Source: Adiantum capillus-veneris
Taxonomy: Eukaryota; Streptophyta; Polypodiopsida; Polypodiales; Pteridaceae
DNA length: 64,000 bases
Direction: 5' to 3'
Assembly: GCA_014529385.2 (NCBI GenBank)
Contig: CM043953.1
Location: 85,710,342-85,774,341, forward strand
Both the position numbers and the translations under genes were made by a program. The notes under the pieces were generated by a model. That model made no database searches. It saw nothing but the letters and a program-made list of their open reading frames with translations, and was not told where the DNA came from. The stretch's first letter is position 1, and each line of letters begins with the position of its first letter. This document shows positions 1-11,700 of this stretch, piece by piece.

Positions 1-207
1 TAAGTTTCATTGCACACCGAATTCGTTTGGATGCTGAAAAGGCGTGATGACCTAGAGCCCTCCGAGTAGCCCTCTGAGTTCACTTTGGTGAGATTGACAC
101 TCTCATTAAGTCTCCGTGCACCATCTCGAGTCGCTTCCATGCATATTAGCATTATGTTAGTACAAAAGAGCTATGCTATAGTCGTCCGTCGCGGCGACCC
201 GGTAACA
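1..207 (+). repeat. 3' part of a family B 5' LTR (copy 1)
   Basis: Positions 1-207 match 47,878-48,082, the last part of the complete family B LTR found later in the window. The LTR ends in TAACA, the inverted complement of the TGTTA that opens the complete copy, and is followed directly by a primer-binding-site-like sequence. The start of this LTR lies outside the window. Confidence 0.8.
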
Positions 208-226
208 TTCGCGCCGCCGCCGAGGA
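208..226 (+). other. Primer-binding-site-like sequence, family B copy 1
   Basis: Follows the LTR end directly and starts TTCGCGCC, where copy 2 reads TTGGCGCCCCCGCCGAGG. The copy 2 form has the TGGCGCC opening typical of plant LTR elements primed by a tRNA 3' end; here the third base is changed (TGG to TCG). The tRNA is not identified; tRNA-Asp is the nearest candidate by its GGCGCCA 3' end. Confidence 0.6.
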
Positions 227-753
227 AGCCGATCCTTAAGTGGTGAGTGACTTAGTGTACAAAAAAATCTCCCTTCAAAGCTTTTGAAACCCATTCCGCT
301 TACACATAGACAGTGAAACAGCTAGACGTAGGTTTAGTGCTTGGTAGAGACTGGAGTCCGAGACTAGCCAGTGCTACTCCTTTAGAGCAAAGAAAGCTGT
401 GAGTGAAGTACAAGATAGTATTTCGTTCTTTGACTTTCACATGCTTGGAAAGGGGCTATTCCACCACACAATTTGTTGTTATGTTTGTGTTGTTAAGCTC
501 ACTTACTTCGCACATTCATTTCAATTTATAGGATTAGGTTAGGAAACAAATTACACCATCATTTGGGGCCAAAAGGATTGAGGAACAAACTGTCACAAAC
601 CTTAGTTTGGTGTTGAAGACCATAACTTTGAAAAGTTGAAGAAGTGATGGTCAGAGCTTCAAAACTGGACCAAACCCAGCAAAACCTTCAAAAAGGGGGA
701 TAAAAGAACTTGTTGAACAAGACTGTGCAGAAAATTTCCAAATTCAAATTCCA

Positions 754-1878
754 ACATGGATCGTGGTCCATGTACCTTTTTGGCAAAATGTGATAAAACT
801 ATTTCCTTTGGAACAAGCTCTCAAGCATCAGAACCTTGAGTTTCGTCAGAAATAGAGTGCTAGAAGATCATAAGAATCAAAAGATAGAGAAAAACCTTGT
901 AAATTTGAAAAAACTGGGAAAAATTGAACTTTTACTTGTCCAAATTCAAAAAGGGATGAGAATTGGGATTAACTAGAAGCAGAGAACCAACTAAACCAAA
1001 TTTCATGTCCAAATGTTTCTCAACCTGGATCACGATCCATGTTCCAGGTAGACATATGACAATAAGATTTGACTAGTGTACTCCTGATTACTAGTTGAAC
1101 AACTTTTTCAAAAGGAGCCATAGACAAAAAGTGAAAAAATCTGATCAAAATACCAAAAAAGGAGTTTTTTTTAAAAAAACGCGCGAAACAGACAAAAAAT
1201 CTTGCTTTTCACTTAGAAAACATTGATCAAATTTGGGGAAAAGAATCACCATACCTTGTGTGACAAGCTCACAAATTATCAATTCAAAATCTTGCCAAAC
1301 ATGGATTGCGATCCATGTACCTTTTTGAAATTTTGAGCTGATAATGGGCTCGGCCGGGGGTTCACCTTGTGTAAAACTATCATATCATGTGCGTTCAATA
1401 AATGTTTGTAAAACCCCTTATCTGTGAATTTTGTTAGGAACATAATATACCCTTTTCTTTTACAATCTGTAAGTTTTTTTCAAATTTGAAAAAATAATAC
1501 CCTTATATTTTTCAAAACCATATAGCCAGCGTCATAGGCCCAGGACTAGCTATGCGACAAGTTTAAGTGCATTTTGACACAAAGGAACATGGATCGCAAT
1601 CCATGTTTCCTTGACACATTTTGACACCAAACTGGCACCATAGCTAGAGGGCATCACAGAGAGTCTAGTGGTCCTTTGAGAGTTGAATTTGGATGCAAAA
1701 CACCATCCCACAAGCCCAGAACTAACAGAAGCTCAGGCAAAGTAATAGAATCAACTTAGCCTCCAATCCAGAGGTTCATTTATAAAAATTTTGATACCAT
1801 AAGACCTCTTAATCATGTTAAACTTGATGTTAGTAACAAAAGTTCATTTGGCTTCCCAACATGGATCGCGATCCATGT
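754..1878. repeat. Array of five ~20-bp palindromes in the family B leader, copy 1
   Basis: Near-perfect palindromes of the type ACATGGATCGCGATCCATGT occur at 754-773, 1,026-1,039 (shorter core), 1,299-1,318, 1,587-1,606 and 1,859-1,878. Centre-to-centre spacing is about 269, 276, 288 and 272 bp. Several copies carry changes at the central CG, and the flanks are far less alike than the palindromes. The array lies between the primer site and the first gag-like ORF, so it would be transcribed as leader RNA. Confidence 0.85.
1343..1510 (+). repeat. Dispersed ~170-bp repeat inside the family B leader
   Basis: This segment (matching 49,230-49,395 in copy 2) reappears in inverted orientation at about 41,840-42,020, with the same order of short motifs such as CCCCTTATCTGTGAATTTTG and TTCAAATTTGAAAAAA. 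It does not disturb palindrome spacing in family B, so here it seems an original part of the leader rather than an insertion. Confidence 0.65.
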
Positions 1879-2194
1879 ACCTCTGAGTCAGAACAGAAAT
1901 AGAAATTTACCACACAAAGAGCTAGTCCACAGTAACCTAGTGGTTCTTTCAAAATTGAAATTGGACCTAAATTGTTGAGGTTGTGTAAGGAATTGTGTGC
2001 TACTAAAAAACCTAGATAAGTTTTGTCGATTAAAAGTAAGAACTAACAAGAACAACTGTAAGCTCACACCTATCAAGCAAATTCTTGACAGGTTGCAAGT
2101 ACTAGAGAATAGTGACCCAACAAGCAAGATCAAACAGGATATTCAAATTGTTTAATGAGGTAACTCGGATTGGATTTTTTATTACCAATCCTTC

Positions 2195-4750
2195 ATGAAT
2201 TTGCGATCAGGAAGATTGTGAATCAGAGACCACTGCCGCCTTTGGAACCCATTTTAGAGGAGATTTTCTCTGACACTTCGTCTGAGAGACCATAGAGCCT
2301 CATGATTGAAGATTCTAACAAGTCAAACCCTAAGGGAACAGCTTCAATGGGTGCAGGTCCTTGTCAGCCTGCATTTGATGTAAAATTGTTGTATTTGAAG
2401 TTTCATTTTGAAAATGTGCTTAAGGAAAAAATCTATAAGGATGGAATGGATTAAATTGGAAAATAAGTTGAGCGAGTTTAGAGACCTTGTAGATGTTGAT
2501 TATGATAGGGATCGATATTTTGAACGAGAGGGAATAATGTACCTGGTGGTTCATAACCCTTTTATTGTTGATAAATAGGGAATGATTGGCACCAAGGACA
2601 AGGTAGATAATGAGCTGGCCAATGAACCACCCAAAATGGAGAAACAAAACAGGGTACTCAGGCGCACCAATGAGGCAGAGCGCCTTAACACAGACAACAC
2701 GTAAGTGGGTCTTTATAAGTTCAATAATGGAAAACAAACACTCTATTATAGATGTGACGAGCCTCGCATCAAGGAATTGATGGACCAAAAAAACTTGTAT
2801 GTTTACACGTACACGGAGGGGAGAAGTATTCAGGTGGTCATAATAGACAAGTATGGCCGAAAGTACTCTCCAATGGATCATAAGTAATTAGAGAGATATA
2901 CATTGGAGGACCAATCCACCAATACTACGTAAATCTGGAAAAGGTAAAAACGAGGAGTACTCACACCAGACCTGAGACTGTACCCTCTAAGACCCTTGAG
3001 AACGAGGGTGGAGGATTCTTATGATTCATGAACATGAACGAGTTCCAAAAATAGGACCTTTAGGATTGATGGTGTCTAGGGCTTCAATGAACACACATAG
3101 GGACATTACTGTTTCTGACATCACTTACACCACTAGAGTCCCTCCAACTATTACACGGGATCGACTTGACAAACGTATAGCGGATAGGATACCATTGGTA
3201 GTACTAAGAGGAGATTACGACCCTAGAGAAGCCACACCAGGCGGACTAGGTGTTGTTAGAATGGTTGCAGAGGCCAGACGTATGTGACCATATCAGGTGG
3301 AAAAATGTGTATCCAAAAATTATAATGGATCTGGATATCCGTATGCCCAGGTTTCAATCTTCTAACAAGTGTTGAGAGTGGAACATGTAACTCATTTCCA
3401 CACTCAATATGAAGGTTTTGGGTTGACATTATAAGGTATTGTCTTGACTTGGTTCCAACCATTAAACAACTTGGAATTCCCAAGTATTGAGCAACTTCTC
3501 CGCGAATTGGCTGAGGAATTCTCAAAGAGGGGGATCAATCATAACACTGTCTCCCAAATCTATGCATTTAAGAAAAAGGAGAAAGAGAAAGTGAAGGAAG
3601 CATCACTTTGTTTCAAGCAGTACATAGAAAGATTCCCTGCTCAAGAACTACCTTAGGATGAAAGACTATCAGTAGTCCTTTTCATAGAAGGATTGCGAAA
3701 TGACACGCTCAAAAAGGACTTGCACTTGAAGGATGTGTAACTTTTGAGAAAGTCACAAAAGAGGTGTTGTATCTGGTAGATAATTGCAAGGCATATGAGG
3801 AGGTGACTGAAGACATAGATTAGGGGACAAGTAGCACCTCTTCAGCCACTAGTGAGTCCACGACAAAATTGGGAGGGCAAAACCCAAGTGTGCCAGACGC
3901 TGATTAAATGATCGCTGAAGTGATCAGGAGGATAAACCATGGAAACGGGACGAACCCAAACACACGACCACCGCCCACCCAAAAATGTGACACTTGTGGA
4001 GGAGATCACCCAACCGAGTGTTTCAACCTTTAACAAAGTCCAGGAGTAAATGCATAGCGAATACTGAAGTGGTGTGCTATCGAACAAAAATGGACAGACC
4101 ATGAAACTCACAAAGGTTTCTATAATCGGAACTATGTGAGAGAGAGATAAAATGGACCACATGGAGGACAACAATTTCCGCCCCCTCCAAGATACCAAGT
4201 AGGAAAAAATAACTTAATCTTGGGGCACAAAAAATCTCAACCTGTGTTAGGACATCAACCTCCCTTACCTGAGGAGAATACGGCTATGGTAAGGATTTCT
4301 CAACCCATAGAATCACCTTCTGATCAGAGTATGGTCCAAGTAGTCTCATATTGGGAAGATTCAGACAATACTTACGAGAGGGTATTTCATGGGAATGCAT
4401 ATGCTCCAAAGGGACACAATCCATAGATAATTCTTGAAGAGATGTCCCAGCCCTCATACATTTTGGTCGATGAGAATATGCTCATGTTCATGGAAAATCA
4501 GGGCTACAAACCTAGGGGCTATCCTCCTAGAGTATGACAACCAATGGGGGCTTCAGAAGCTTCTTCACCACCTGTAGGACCATGCTATGAATGTGGTGAT
4601 GATCATTGGACAAGAGTTTGTCCAAACAAAGGAGAAATGGTGAATCTTTTTGGATTCTATGATGGATGCACGACTGACCATCTCATTCCACACTGTCCCA
4701 AAAACCTTGACAACAATTTTAGCCTAATACTTATTTCTAGTCCTCACTAA
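2195..4750 (+). pseudogene. Family B gag 1 remnant (copy 1)
   Basis: A gag-type ORF broken by many stops. It starts with MNLRSG at 2,195, equivalent to the intact start at 50,077 of copy 2; about 70 bp just after the start are missing here. Recognisable parts are an open segment at 3,021-3,287, the capsid-like segment at 3,444-3,656 with RGINHNTVSQI, which is nearly the same as in the minus-strand gag at 29,995-30,273, and a zinc knuckle at about 4,570-4,615 reading CYECGDDHWTRVC (C-X2-C-X3-H-X4-C). A second half-knuckle with CTTDHLIPHC follows. Gag packages element RNA; this copy cannot make a full protein. Confidence 0.75.
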
Positions 4751-5379
4751 TTGAACCGCCTAGATCATCAGTATCTATGAACTCTAACAATGGAATAGCC
4801 ATTTGAAGAGACTAGCTCCCATTCCATTTTGGCAACCATGGTGGCTAGAGCTGATTACTCTTAGACCAGCAAGATATGTCTCCTAGTTAGAATTCTTAGC
4901 TACAAACATGTTGCCCAGAGTCAGTCATAGTTGAAAATCGTCAACCCGGTTGCACGCTGACTCCACACAAGTCGACCCTATTCCAGAAGTGTGAGAAAGA
5001 GATTCCGATACTAAGAGGGACCCCGAGAGTACGACTAAGGCTCAATAAGAGAAGAGTATTGCTAAAGAGGCCAGAGACTCTGAACATTCTAGTCACTCAA
5101 GAAAGAGGAGGACTGAGCATGAGGAACACAAAACCAGGAATCAAGGTTCTTAGTCCACACACAAGATAGCTGAGGCCAAGGGTAGCAAAGGTAGTCATCA
5201 TAGTACAAGCAAAAAGGCCAGGGTAGAGATTGAGAGAGAAACTAAAAGGAAGGTCATGGGATGCCAACCCTCATGATAACTGAAAGTCATCAAAACGCAA
5301 TCAGGCTACCAAGACGAGAAGAACTAGAGATGATAAAGACAAGTTTGATTATACTTATTCATTAAATATCTCTTTTTCA

Positions 5380-5793
5380 TTGTTCAAAGGTGGAAAAAAA
5401 GACGATCATGAAGTACACATTCAAGCCTTTGAGCAATATAATGGATCAAATCATATTGATGAAGATGATTGGGGAGAATATTTTCCTCAAACATTAAAGG
5501 ATGCAGCAAGAAAATGGTATTACCACTATCTAGCTTTCCATCTCAGGTCTTACAATAAACTGATCAAGGCTCTCAAGCTTGAGTACTTAGACAATAGAGG
5601 GGATGAAGATATTCTCTCTGAGATGGACAAGATCAAGCAAAGAAAATTGTTTGTAAAAAGTTATGTGGAAAAGATCAAAGAGTTGACTAGGCACCTGCAA
5701 GAACCACCTTCAAAAAAAAGATTGCGTGCATGGTTTCTGAATGGATTTTACAACAAGAAGCTAAGAGAGCAAGAGGTACACAAAGCAGTTTAA
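5380..5793 (+). CDS. Second gag-like (capsid) domain of family B
   Basis: An open frame of 137 codons ending in TAA. It has the pattern of a plant retrotransposon gag capsid domain: LKDAARKWYYHYL followed by a Leu/Phe-rich helix region, KSYVEKIKELTRHL and a C-terminal RAWFLNGF. It lies about 600 bp after the zinc knuckle of gag 1, with a basic Ser/Arg/His-rich stretch between them, so family B seems to carry two capsid-like modules in one orientation. After the stop, a Ser-rich region and a Cys/His cluster near 6,080-6,180 can be followed with interruptions. Copy 2 breaks inside this domain at 53,427. The start codon is the first Met in the frame and may not be the real start. Confidence 0.6.
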   Translation: MFKGGKKDDHEVHIQAFEQYNGSNHIDEDDWGEYFPQTLKDAARKWYYHYLAFHLRSYNKLIKALKLEYLDNRGDEDILSEMDKIKQRKLFVKSYVEKIKELTRHLQEPPSKKRLRAWFLNGFYNKKLREQEVHKAV

Positions 5794-6635
5794 TGACTTT
5801 ATGCAAAGAGATCTGAAGCTCGAGTAGCAAACCAAGAATAAAAGAATCCATAAGGAGTGGAGGTCTAGCAGTAGCAGCTCTTCTACGGAGAATTCCAACT
5901 ACAGTGAGACTTCTAACAATTCTCATAGTCGTTCAAACAAAAAGAGCAACAAGAAGGCTAAGATTAGGTGTTAGTTTCAAAAAATTGACGAAATGGCCAG
6001 GCAAATTGCTGAAATCAGCTAGACCAAACAACTATTAGGAAGATGGAAACCTGGTGTTCTGAATTCAAATATAGAGATCATGTTTCCAACGATGCCCACA
6101 ATGCATGTAGTGCAAAGAGTATGCCTATCTATGGAATAACTGTGGCATTCGAATCCATTATTTCAAGAAGGGTAAGGATTTATCTCTAGTTGCATTTACA
6201 ATTTCTGAATCAGCTAAGTTAGAGACGAGTAGTGAACCTAAAGAGAAAAATTCAGATACCAGTGGGACTGGTACTCGGTGTGGCAGAAACCAGTCATTCT
6301 TGAAACCAATAAATGGACTTAGCAGAGAGAATTCAAGAAGGCTAACAGCTTACTGTGACAACTGCCTGTCACAACCGCAAAACTTAGAAGGGCTGCATGC
6401 AGCCGTTACGCAATAGAAACAACTACTACTGAAACTTTTTTTTCTGCTTTCACTAACTCTTGCTATCACTCCTTTTACGTGTAGCCAATGGTGGTGTAGG
6501 AACGGGACACCCGCATATTCACAGAACGTGAGAGCAGCTACTCATCTTTTCACTCTTCCCCACCACCCATGCTCACAAGCAGCTGTACCCAACCAACCAA
6601 CTCTCTCTCTTTTTCTCCCTGACTCCAACCGCCAT

Positions 6636-6638
6636 CTC

Positions 6639-6691
<53 letters not shown>
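6636..6691. repeat. (CT)n microsatellite
   Basis: An almost pure CT run of about 50 bases. The open frame across it (Ser-Leu repeats) is an artefact of the repeat. Confidence 0.95.
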
Positions 6692-6692
<1 letters not shown>

Positions 6693-6735
6693 ATCATGCA
6701 ATGCATTCTAGCCCAACAGGGTTAGCTGGTTAGCC

Positions 6736-6983
6736 ATGGTGCGTTGTGAAAAGCAGACTGGGCTGAAAAAGGGGCCATGGACACCGAAGGAGGACCAAAA
6801 GCTCACAAGCTACATTCATATGCCAGGGCATAGCAGTTGGCGAGCACTGTCCAAGCAGGCCGTGCTAGCGAGGTGTGGCAAGAGCTGCTGACTGTGGTGG
6901 ACTAAGTACTTGCGGCCTGGCATCAAGCTTTGTTGCGGCAAAGGAGAACTCCATCATCCAGATCCTTACTGTTCTTGGCAACC
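6736..6983 (+). pseudogene. R2R3-MYB transcription factor fragment
   Basis: The first frame starts at ATG 6,736 and reads [20 protein letters not shown], then GHSSWRAL and RCGKSC before a TGA at 6,889. In the same frame after the stop, LWWTKYLRPGIK completes the R2 repeat. A frameshift then leads to ENSIIQILTVLGNR, the start of R3. The R2 tryptophans at GPW, SSW and WWT are present. Homology stops right after LGNR, where the second intron of R2R3-MYB genes usually lies, while the usual first intron is absent. This is a dead fragment of a plant MYB DNA-binding domain, perhaps captured or retrocopied; the rest of R3 and the activation region are not seen. Confidence 0.8.
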
Positions 6984-7263
6984 GGGCCTTCAAGCTTCCA
7001 TTTGTAACTAGGTACAATGAGTTGTGGCCAACCCGGACATCCGTTATGGTGCATTGGCAATGGACTTCTCGCAGGCCAAGCATGCAAGTTGAAACTTGAG
7101 TCAGATGCGGGAGACATCCCCGCCAACACTGATCTTCTTTACTCCTGTCAGACTCTTACTCCCTGCCAGCATGCCTATCCCCCTGCACACCTGGTGTCTT
7201 TGCAGGTTCCATTCTCTGATTTGCTTGTCGAGATGTTATTACACATGATCTTATGAGGGGGAA

Positions 7264-7990
7264 TTGCAGATGCTAAACATTAGGTCAACATTCTCCAAAA
7301 GCAACCTCCTACAACAACATTATGCAAAAGCGAGTGGCGCGCGAGATTATCTTCAATCCCTTGCCAGCATGCATCAATCAAAAAGATGTCCCTGCTTCCA
7401 TATGCGTGTATGCTCTTATGGTAAGCTCATTCTGGGGCCGAAGAGAAGGCTCAAGCCTTGCAATTGTATCATCGTATGCAAGAGCAAGCTCTTGTTAAGC
7501 CCAACGCCTATATTCTCATGTCTTTTGAAAGCTTGCAGTGGCTTGGGTGACCTACTTCAGAGTGCCCTTACACATTTCCGCTGCTACTATAGTAAGCCTT
7601 GGAGTCAAACATGGTTGTGGGGACTGCTCTTGTCGATCTTTATCGCAAGTATAACCACTTAAAATTAGAAGGATTTAGTGTGTTTGAAAACATCAAGGGT
7701 CGCAATGCCATTTCATGGAACGCATTACTTACTAGCTATGTGCAGAATTAGCAATGGCTTCCCACACTTAGTCTTCATGATCGATTGAGAAAGGAGGGAG
7801 TGACGTCAGACCGTGTTACTTTATTGTGCATCATATATGAAAGTGTGCGGTAGTTTAGGCTCCACCGAAGGGTGCAAGCAAATAAAGGCGAACGATCTTG
7901 TTTCTGTTGTTCTAATTGGCAATTCCCTAGTTGACATGTTTGCCACAAAGGGAAATTGAGGTTTTTTAAAAGCTTGTGCATGTCCAATTG
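7264..7990 (+). pseudogene. Pentatricopeptide-repeat (PPR) protein fragment
   Basis: Two stretches match the consensus of plant PPR proteins: LLKACSGLGDL near 7,523-7,560, the usual LKACAGLGDLxxG motif, and VFENIKGRNAISWNALLTSYVQN near 7,680-7,748, the usual NVVSWNALISGYVQN motif. They lie in different frames with stops between and after them, so this is a decayed copy. PPR proteins bind organelle RNA. It follows the MYB fragment by about 280 bp. The limits are approximate. Confidence 0.7.
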
Positions 7991-7999
7991 ATTAGAGAT

Positions 8000-8660
8000 G
8001 GACCTCTATTAGATGGAATGTTAGGAAACACCCTTATGGATATGCATGCCCAATATGGCAGCTCGAAGATACCAATGGGCTATTATCCTTGCGGGGCTTT
8101 GTTGGATATGTAGAACAATTCTTGGGCTCTCTATCTGTTCTTTGTCCTTTTTGGTCTATCAATAATCTATGGATTGCAATCAGCGATATTCATTGTTATT
8201 AAGTTGTTACTTTTTAGGCTTTAGAATCTATGACAATATTACCAATCAATTAGATGTCTACAAGCCTTGAGGAAGAGTTATTTAAAAATAAACCAATAAA
8301 TCAATAGATAAATCAATAAATAAAATGACTCCTTCTCACGTTGATGTTATAAATTGTTATTATAGCTTTTTTACCTTCTCATGGGTCCTGTTGGCTGTTA
8401 GTTATTGAGGCGGTCCGGGGCGGGCAACAAGAAGAGCAACCTCTAGACACCCTTCAAGGCTCCCGTGCTGCTCAATGGGGCTGGGGCACAACACAACACA
8501 AACCAAAACAACAAACCCACAGCCAAATCCCAACTACACAAGGGGCACCACCTAGTTTAAGAGAAAACTAGGACGCAAAAGAGGAGAATCGTTAGAGCAA
8601 CCCACAAACAAGCAAGGAATTTACACTAACCCTAACACCAATGGAACACTCTCACACACT
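8000..8660. other. Unassigned AT-rich stretch
   Basis: No coding similarity seen. A short AATAAA/AATCAATA-rich run lies at 8,280-8,330, followed by a Cys/Asn-type sequence without a usable frame. Confidence 0.4.
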
Positions 8661-8662
8661 AA

Positions 8663-8666
<4 letters not shown>

Positions 8667-8727
<61 letters not shown>
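8667..8727. repeat. (AG)n microsatellite
   Basis: A GA run of about 60 bases, complementary to the CT run at 6,636-6,691. The two inverted runs bracket the MYB and PPR fragments. Confidence 0.95.
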
Positions 8728-8729
<2 letters not shown>

Positions 8730-11700
8730 GTGCTCGGGCTGCTTTGAAACGTATCGGCAATGATCAAGCAAACACAACTATATATTTAATAAAGAGAGAG
8801 AAAGGGGGAGGGGGTGCTTGTTGCATTAATACCTTCTTACAAATCTGTCATGACAAATCAAAGTGAGATTAGTATTTGTTCAACATAGCTTGCGTAAATT
8901 TCACCACAACACATCACAAAAAAAGCCACCCCAATCACTGTCTTAAAGCCAGGGGAGTCCTCTCGACCCTGTCGCCCTCTTACAGTATGTGGGATTTATG
9001 GCTAGATTGATGACAACACCAGAGACAAGCTATCAAGAACTTAACAAAAAACACCAAGATACTTACGCATCATTGTTGTCCATTACTTCACGTTGGAAGG
9101 GAGACAAAGTATCCAAGCTTAGTCCAAATCCACCCTCCTTGATTCAACAAATGTTGGGCTTACACTAGTAGGAGAAATGATAGATTTCCTACTCTCAATG
9201 GAATGATCACTCTCTCTCTTACAATGGAATAGAGTTCCCTTGCTAATCCCCTATTACAACACATGCACATGCATAAGACAATGAGCTTCCACTCAAGAGC
9301 TCCTTCTAGAGAGGTTGAGCTTGGCTTCTCAAGCTATAGCATAGTGCTCTTGCTTATGGCTTCCCCTTTTGTGCTAGCTACACCCTCCTTTTATAGCAAT
9401 TTTGAAGGCTAGGGTTACTCCTCTAACCATGGTTGGGTTAGATTTTCAGCAATTTATCTAATTTCTTTTGCTTGGAATTATCAAGAAGTTGGTGGGGAAA
9501 GAGAGAGGAGAGAAATGGAGGTGATAGGACTTTTCATAGTGGGTTAGTGTTAGTAGAGTTAGTATTAATTTACAAATGGAATTGGATATTTACAATGGGA
9601 GTATCCATGTAGGATACAAATAAGGAATAAAAACTCTTAAGAGGTAAAAAAAGGTGGATTTCTTACAAGGTTGATGCTCCATGTGTCTTGAGTAGGGCCA
9701 ATTTTGACGCTTGTTGACGGTCCACTAGCTTTGACGGTACATTTTTTCTCCACTCTTGACCTTCCTTGAGAGACAAGGTAATTGAAGCTGAGTAATCAAC
9801 CACCATGATGCTGTCTTTTAAGAGAAGAGGTTGAATTTTGTGGTTTTTTTGATAGATATGGGTAATTTGGAGGAGGAAAAATGAGACTAGGTGGTCAATT
9901 TTGGAATGGAATTGTGTGTGGGAGGTATGAGTTCACCATGGTTTCTCTTATTCTTCAAGGTTGAGCAGAAGGTGAGTAGGGTGCAGAGAGGAGTGGTGAG
10001 AGAGGTGGGGATGATGAGTGGAGAAGTGTGTGTGAAAGAGGAAAATGATAAAGTGGAAGAGAGAGTGTGGCTGCATAGCATGGGAAAACTAGGGTCCACT
10101 AATAAAATCATAGCTCACAGCTCGTAGCTAAAAAACATATGAAAAAATTTGAGGCAAAAGTTCAGCCCACGAGCTACAACTTTTGTTTGTATCACCTTTT
10201 CAAATTCGGAGAGCAAGGGAACTTTAAAAATTCAGCAAAATCGACCGTTTTTTTCCACTGCACAAGGTCCTTGTGGGGTCCTTCTTTGGATGATTCTTTT
10301 GAATACCTCCAAGAGTGAGCCCTCCATAGTGCATGTATGCATGCCACCTACCCTTGACCTTATTTGGTAGGTCTATAATTGAAGATATTGTTGAGATTAT
10401 GATATAAGTGAATAGTACAACTAAGAAAATCAAATATTGAGGGGTCTAAAAAATATGTACATGTCAAATATAAATAATATAAGTGGAAAAATATAAAGGG
10501 GTCAAAAGAAATCTCTCTCATTATGAGGCTACCATAAAAAGATAAATATTTTTGGTGTTCTAATTTTTTAGAAAAAAAAAACAAAATAGATGTAGGAAGG
10601 GAAAAATCACAATAGTGAAAAAATATACACATAAATAAAACTAGTTTTTTTGGATTTTTGTTGGGGTGGAGTTACACCAAATATAAGAGAAGCTTACATG
10701 AAAATATTTCTATATGGAATAAAGAATATGAAAAATGGTAAGAAAAATTGTGGTAATGGTGAGGCAATGTACAGAGCATAAATAACACACACCTAGGTAG
10801 AAATATTTAAATAAATACCAAAATAATTATGAAAAAATCTTTTCTTTAGGCCCTATATACAAAGAAATATTTACATACGCATGGGCCATAATATACTTAT
10901 ATTTTTTATTTTTTTAAATTTTTTTTGGCTCAACTAGCCCAATGACTAGCTAATTGAGGGTTTTTTAAGAAGATATGGGAAAAGTCCCGTGACTCACGCA
11001 CGCCTATGTACAGTGAAATGGTAGGGATAGCCACAGTGTTTGGGTGATTTTGGTAGGGTGAGGTAACTCACTGTGGCAATTACAAAGAGCCGAAAAACGG
11101 CTATCATTATTTTGATACTTTCATGCCCTACATCGTAAACACCGTGAATAACCATAACGTGCTAGGGTCAAACTTTACGCTCAAGATACATTAGCCCTTA
11201 ATATTCTACCAATGATGACCATCGGTGAACTTTGACTAGATATACTTTTAGCTACCAGCACCCCAATTGCATATTCCTTGGATTATTAAGCAATTATCAA
11301 GCATAACCAATAAAATCCCTCTCACATCATTATTTGCAAGAGCTATTATCCCCATAATGTAAGTTTATACCCATTAGCAATGATGTAGTGTAATTAGATT
11401 TTCACTTTGATTGCTCTACAAAATGTCTTACATGTTACATCATGTGTCCGTCAAATTGTTGTTGCATATTACTCAATATTGTTCCATTTATTTGCCTCTA
11501 TATCACATCCCTCCCAACGTTTCCAATACTCCTTTGCAAAGGACTACGATTACTGACAAATACTTACCTCTATGCCCGATTTGCAGCCAACTACTTTAGG
11601 AGACCTGCTTTTGACTTCTCCTACCATTCATACATTGAGTATGGCCTCACTTTCTCTGAAGACCGATATCCACTGGTCATAAAAATCTTGCCAACCACCT

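Larger units (their letters stand above)
1..6300 (+). mobile_element. Degenerate family B LTR retroelement, copy 1
   Basis: About 5.5 kb of this segment is repeated at 47,878-53,427 with only a few percent of differences. The order is LTR end, primer site, a 2-kb leader carrying five palindromes, gag-like remnants homologous to the gag of the minus-strand family A element (shared motifs MNLRS, RGINHNTVSQI, KWTxH, CCHC), a basic stretch and a second gag-like domain. No protease, RT or integrase is visible before 6,300, so this is either a truncated element or a non-autonomous family. The right boundary is approximate. Confidence 0.75.

Noticed and set aside
2420-2881. 153-codon minus-strand frame, also at 50,363-50,731
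   Set aside because: Antisense shadow of the family B gag remnant; kept only because the two copies are similar.
6528-6725. 65-codon ORF ending in a Ser-Leu repeat
   Set aside because: Product of the (CT)n tract.
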